Shown here piece after piece: positions 12,840 to 15,772 of a stretch of 15,772 nt of DNA. Each line of letters begins with the position of its first letter. Position 1 is the first letter of the stretch. A model generated the notes under the pieces. The model was not told the DNA's origin and ran no database searches. It was given only the letters and a program-made list of their open reading frames with translations. Source of the stretch: an uncultured Spirochaetota bacterium (GTDB lineage: Bacteria; Spirochaetota; UBA4802; UBA5368). The translations under genes and the position numbers were made by a program. The DNA is taken from positions 1-15,772 of the forward strand of contig CALMJO010000156.1 in NCBI GenBank assembly GCA_937864375.1, read 5' to 3'.

Positions 12840-13397
12840 ATGATAGATGAAATAATCTCCGACGTGGAAGACCGGATGAAGAAGAGCATCAAGGCCCTCG
12901 AAAAGGATTTTGGCGCGATCCGCACGGGAAGGGCAACTCCATCTATTTTTGATGGGGTAAAAGCTGAGGTGTATGGCTCGCTCATGCCGCTCAACCAGCT
13001 TTCCACAATGTCGTGTCCAGAACCCAGGCTTGTTGTCATCCAGCCGTGGGATAGGAGTACCCTTGGCGCGATCGAGAAGGCGATCCTCAAGTCGGACCTC
13101 TCCCTCAATCCCAACAACGACGGCAACCTCCTGCGCATCCAGATACCCGACCTCACCGAGGAGCGGCGCAGGGAGTACGTGAAGCTCGCGAAGACGAAGG
13201 CGGAGGAGTGCCGCGTGTCCATCCGCAACGTCCGGCGCGACGGGAACGAGATGGTAAAGGAGCTGGAGAAGGGCAAGGACATTTCCGAGGACGATTCCAA
13301 GGGCGCGATCGCGCGCATCCAGAAGATCACGGACAAGTATACCGAAGAGGTCCAGAAGCTGGTCGACAACAAGGAAAAGGAGATCATGCACGTGTAG
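12840..13397 (+). CDS. frr: Ribosome recycling factor
   Basis: A 185-residue protein with all RRF landmarks: SDVEDRMKKSIKALEKDF and IRTGRATPSIFDG near the start, PLNQLSTMSCPEPRLVVIQP, SDLSLNPNNDGNLLRIQIP, LTEERRREYVKLAK and IRNVRRDGNEM, then DISEDDSKGAIARIQKITDK. It splits post-termination ribosomes together with EF-G. The ATG at 12840 has a GGGGG run about 5 nt upstream and follows pyrH by 18 bp. Codons around 12930-13070 are visibly less GC-rich than in the rest of the gene and its neighbours, and a hairpin sits at 12936-12958; the protein is nevertheless intact. Confidence 0.97.
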   Translation: MIDEIISDVEDRMKKSIKALEKDFGAIRTGRATPSIFDGVKAEVYGSLMPLNQLSTMSCPEPRLVVIQPWDRSTLGAIEKAILKSDLSLNPNNDGNLLRIQIPDLTEERRREYVKLAKTKAEECRVSIRNVRRDGNEMVKELEKGKDISEDDSKGAIARIQKITDKYTEEVQKLVDNKEKEIMHV

Positions 13398-13436
13398 CGT
13401 GCGCGATCCGTTTCCGCGAGGAACCCTAAACCCCGA

Positions 13437-14159
13437 GTGGCACCTAAAGATTACAAGAGCCTCCTGGACCCGGCCAGGATCCCCGCGCACGTTGCCATAA
13501 TCATGGACGGCAACGGCCGCTGGGCCACGCGGCGCGGGCTCTCGAGGATGGAGGGCCACCGCCGCGGAGCCGAGGTGGTCGAATCGCTCATGGACGCGGC
13601 GATGGACCTGGGGATCAGGGTCGTTTCACTGTACGCGTTTTCCACGGAAAACTGGTCGCGCCCCCGGGCCGAGGTGCAGGGGCTCTGGAAGCTCCTGGGC
13701 TACTTTTTCGAATCCAGGATCGAAACGCTCAAAAAGCGCGGCATCCAGGTGCGCCACACGGGGAGCCTCGCCCAATTGCCCGCGAGTACGCAGGAAGTCA
13801 TCGCGCGCTCGATCCGGGAGACGCGGCGCAACCGGAAGATCATACTCAACTTCTGCCTCAACTACGGCGGGCGCCAGGAGCTCGTTGACGCGGTGAACTC
13901 CTGGGCCGGGAGGCGCGGGGCGAAAGAGACGATGACCGTCGCGAAGATGGGGCGGTTCCTGTACTCGCCGGACCTGCCCGACGTGGACCTGCTCATCCGG
14001 ACGAGCGGGGAGTACCGCATCAGCAATTTTCTGCTCTGGCAGATCGCCTATGCCGAGCTCGTGTTCACGAAGGTGCTCTGGCCGGACTTCAGGCCGCGGC
14101 ACCTGTACCGGACCATTTACGAATACCAGACAAGGGAAAGGAGATTCGGAGGATTATGA
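13437..14159 (+). CDS. uppS: Isoprenyl transferase (undecaprenyl diphosphate synthase)
   Basis: A 240-residue cis-prenyltransferase starting at GTG 13437. AIIMDGNGRWATRRG (catalytic Asp24), VVSLYAFSTENWSRP, ILNFCLNYGGRQELVDAV and LLIRTSGEYRISNFLLWQIA are diagnostic. It condenses isopentenyl diphosphate with farnesyl diphosphate to make the C55 lipid carrier for peptidoglycan and O-antigen, linking this block to dxr downstream. The Shine-Dalgarno is weak: an AGGAA lies about 13-17 nt upstream. The stop codon overlaps the cdsA start by 4 nt (ATGA). Complete and of usual length. Confidence 0.96.
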   Translation: MAPKDYKSLLDPARIPAHVAIIMDGNGRWATRRGLSRMEGHRRGAEVVESLMDAAMDLGIRVVSLYAFSTENWSRPRAEVQGLWKLLGYFFESRIETLKKRGIQVRHTGSLAQLPASTQEVIARSIRETRRNRKIILNFCLNYGGRQELVDAVNSWAGRRGAKETMTVAKMGRFLYSPDLPDVDLLIRTSGEYRISNFLLWQIAYAELVFTKVLWPDFRPRHLYRTIYEYQTRERRFGGL

Positions 14160-15031
14160 GCGAGACAGCGAAACGGATTGCGAGCGCGGCGGTAGCCCTG
14201 CCGGTTTACCTCTATGCGTTCGTCACGGACCAGTTCCAGTACATCCCCATCCTCATCGTCTCGATGATCATCTCGCTGGGCTGCCTGTGGGAATACTACC
14301 AGATCGCGGGCAGGGACGAGAACCGCAGGCCCTTCCTTGCCGCCGGCATGATAATGGGGGCCCTGGTGAACGTCGCCATGTACCTGTACGCGTTCGGGAA
14401 GGTCCTGGGCTACACGTCGTACATCCCCGCGTTCGACGTGCGCCTCCTGCTCGCGCTGTGCGCACTCGCCATGGTGGCGCTCGTGACCGTGCAGATCTTC
14501 CGACGCCCCATCGAGGGAGGGATGTACTCGCTCGCGGTGACGGTGTTCGGCGTCGTCTTCATGGTGTTTTCATTCTCTCATATCATTCTGCTGAAGTCGC
14601 TGCGCGACGGCGTATGGTACATACTCATCATCAACGCCGCGGTGATGCTGAACGACACCTTCGCGTACTTTGGCGGCGTGAACTTCGGGAGGCACAAGGC
14701 AGGCATCGCGGTCTCTCCCAACAAATCGTGGGAGGGCTATTTCTCCGGGCTCCTGGGCACGGTCCTGGGTATTCTCCTGTTCAGCCAGGGGATCGAGGCC
14801 TTCGCCGGCAGGGAGCTTTTCTCCATGGTCGAAGCCACATTCCTGGGCATCGCGCTCTCCGTCCTGGGCAACATCGGCGACCTGGCCGAATCGGCGATCA
14901 AGCGCGACGGCGCCATCAAGGACTCGGGCTCGCTCATTCCCGGCCATGGCGGGCTCTGGGACGTGTTCGATTCGCTCATCGTAACCATGCCGCTCTTCTA
15001 TTATTACCTTGTACTCAAGGGCGTGCAGTAA
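14156..15031 (+). CDS. cdsA: Phosphatidate cytidylyltransferase
   Basis: A 291-residue multi-pass inner membrane protein, about eight hydrophobic segments, that makes CDP-diacylglycerol from phosphatidic acid and CTP. NDTFAYFGGVNFGRHK and VSPNKSWEGYFSGLLGT, then the C-terminal signature SAIKRDGAIKDSGSLIPGHG followed by GLWDVFDS, identify CdsA. In the family signature the residue between the two aspartates near the end is Arg (D-R-x-D); here it is Val (D269, V270, D272). The start ATG overlaps uppS by 4 nt and GGAGG lies close upstream, so the pair is coupled. The gene is full length. Function is secure from context, although the Arg-to-Val change deserves attention. Confidence 0.93.
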   Translation: MSETAKRIASAAVALPVYLYAFVTDQFQYIPILIVSMIISLGCLWEYYQIAGRDENRRPFLAAGMIMGALVNVAMYLYAFGKVLGYTSYIPAFDVRLLLALCALAMVALVTVQIFRRPIEGGMYSLAVTVFGVVFMVFSFSHIILLKSLRDGVWYILIINAAVMLNDTFAYFGGVNFGRHKAGIAVSPNKSWEGYFSGLLGTVLGILLFSQGIEAFAGRELFSMVEATFLGIALSVLGNIGDLAESAIKRDGAIKDSGSLIPGHGGLWDVFDSLIVTMPLFYYYLVLKGVQ

Positions 15032-15040
15032 GCCGGGCGC

Positions 15041-15772
15041 ATGACACGCTCAGTCACCATCCTGGGCTCGACGGGCTCGATCGGAGTATCGGCCCTTCGG
15101 GTCATAGGGCATTTCAGGGACGAGTTCAGCGTCTACGGACTGAGCTGCAACCGTAACCTGGAATTACTGGAAAAGCAGGTCAGGGAATTTTCTCCCCGCG
15201 CTGTGGCGGTAGGCTCCGCCGACGCCGCAAAATCGGCCGCGTTCGCCTCGCTCCGTGAAGCATTTCCCGGCGTGGAATTCCTTACGGGTCCGGAGGGAAT
15301 CAGCGAGCTCGCCTCCCGCGGCGCCCACGTGATGGTCTCGGCGCTGGTGGGGGCGGCGGGGCTGCTCCCGACGCTCGCGGCGCTGCCCGCGGTGAAGCGC
15401 CTTGCGCTCGCGAACAAGGAGACCCTGGTGATGGCAGGGGAAATCTTCATGCGTCGCGTCGCCGAATCCGGGGTGGAGCTCATCCCCGTGGACAGCGAGC
15501 ACAGCGCGGTCTTCTCGCTCCTGGAGCGCGTGAAGCGGGAGGACGTCGCGCGCATCGTGCTCACGGCCTCGGGGGGGAGCCTCAGGGACCGGACCGCGGG
15601 CGAGCTCGACGACGTGACTCCCGACCAGGCGCTCGCGCACCCGACCTGGAGCATGGGCAGCAAGATCACCATCGACTCGGCCACCATGATGAACAAGGGG
15701 CTCGAGGTGATCGAGGCGCACCACCTCTTTGGCGTGGACTACGACATGATCGACGTGGTGCTCCACCCCGAG
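15041..15772 (+). CDS. dxr: 1-deoxy-D-xylulose 5-phosphate reductoisomerase, N-terminal part (partial)
   Basis: The ATG at 15041 follows cdsA by 9 bp and the frame is open to the end of the window (244 codons), so the 3' end is missing. The NADPH-binding loop ILGSTGSIG (7-15), LALANKETLVMAGE, IPVDSEHSAVFSLL with the metal and substrate ligands, LTASGGSLR and HPTWSMGSKITIDSATMMN identify DXR. It makes 2-C-methyl-erythritol 4-phosphate, the committed step of the DXP isoprenoid pathway, which feeds the prenyl chains used by UppS. There is no strong Shine-Dalgarno (GCCGGGCGC), so coupling to cdsA is likely. Confidence 0.96.
   Translation, partial: MTRSVTILGSTGSIGVSALRVIGHFRDEFSVYGLSCNRNLELLEKQVREFSPRAVAVGSADAAKSAAFASLREAFPGVEFLTGPEGISELASRGAHVMVSALVGAAGLLPTLAALPAVKRLALANKETLVMAGEIFMRRVAESGVELIPVDSEHSAVFSLLERVKREDVARIVLTASGGSLRDRTAGELDDVTPDQALAHPTWSMGSKITIDSATMMNKGLEVIEAHHLFGVDYDMIDVVLHPE

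Noticed and set aside
12579..13559. 326-codon minus-strand frame opposite pyrH, frr and uppS
   Set aside because: Spans three conserved genes on the other strand and has no protein-family character.
14050..15156. 368-codon frame overlapping uppS, cdsA and dxr
   Set aside because: Arg/Gly/His-rich shadow in another frame of three clearly identified conserved genes.

Overview
The window looks like a bacterial chromosome of high GC content, from a Gram-negative-type organism with peptidoglycan and the DXP isoprenoid pathway. The right third (10577-15772) is the very widely conserved block rpsB-tsf-pyrH-frr-uppS-cdsA-dxr. The short one-module EF-Ts (198 aa), the DUF4321 gene just upstream of rpsB and the secreted DUF1566 protein would fit a spirochaete-like (Leptospira-type) or deltaproteobacteria-like genome. 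That placement is inference only; no 16S gene or other decisive marker is present.

Layout from left to right. 1-468: 3' end of a probable zinc-dependent phospholipase C/S1-P1 nuclease-like gene. 484-1145: higBA toxin-antitoxin (TA) pair on the minus strand, followed by a 63-bp remnant of a second copy of the first gene's 3' end (1240-1302) and an inverted-repeat element (1305-1425). 1491-4656: secreted DUF1566 protein, exported SGNH/GDSL-type hydrolase, and the azlCD branched-chain amino-acid exporter. 4673-5983: divergent FMN/iron-sulfur oxidoreductase and TetR regulator around a shared operator region. 6042-7763: a remnant of the 3' end of a peptidase C26 (glutamine-amidotransferase-like) gene, a DUF433/DUF5615 TA-type pair, then the full C26 lipoprotein gene, all on the minus strand. 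8061-9644: multi-pass membrane protein and a HEPN/MNT TA pair. 9645-10064: AT-rich spacer. 10065-10301: DUF4321 protein. 10577 to the end: the translation/UMP kinase/isoprenoid/phospholipid block.

The main unexplained pattern is that two unrelated TA pairs are each bracketed by direct repeats of the 3' end of the neighbouring gene. The first pair of repeats is at 403-453 and 1240-1290 (45/51 identical by eye). The second is at 6048-6188 and 6945-7085 (129/141 identical by eye). Recombination across either pair would remove a cassette of similar size, about 0.84 kb and 0.90 kb. Many differences are synonymous (5 of 6 in the first pair, 6 of 11 differing codons in the second), so the remnants come from once-functional paralogous or allelic copies rather than recent slippage. 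This may reflect TA insertion into tandem paralogues, or 3'-end-targeted cassette integration.

Functionally, the core block couples ribosome components (S2, EF-Ts, ribosome recycling) to UMP supply and to undecaprenyl-phosphate, CDP-diacylglycerol and isoprenoid precursor synthesis. The left two thirds is an accessory region with three TA-type modules, exported hydrolases and a locally regulated redox gene. All family calls are from reading translated sequences; no database search was possible.
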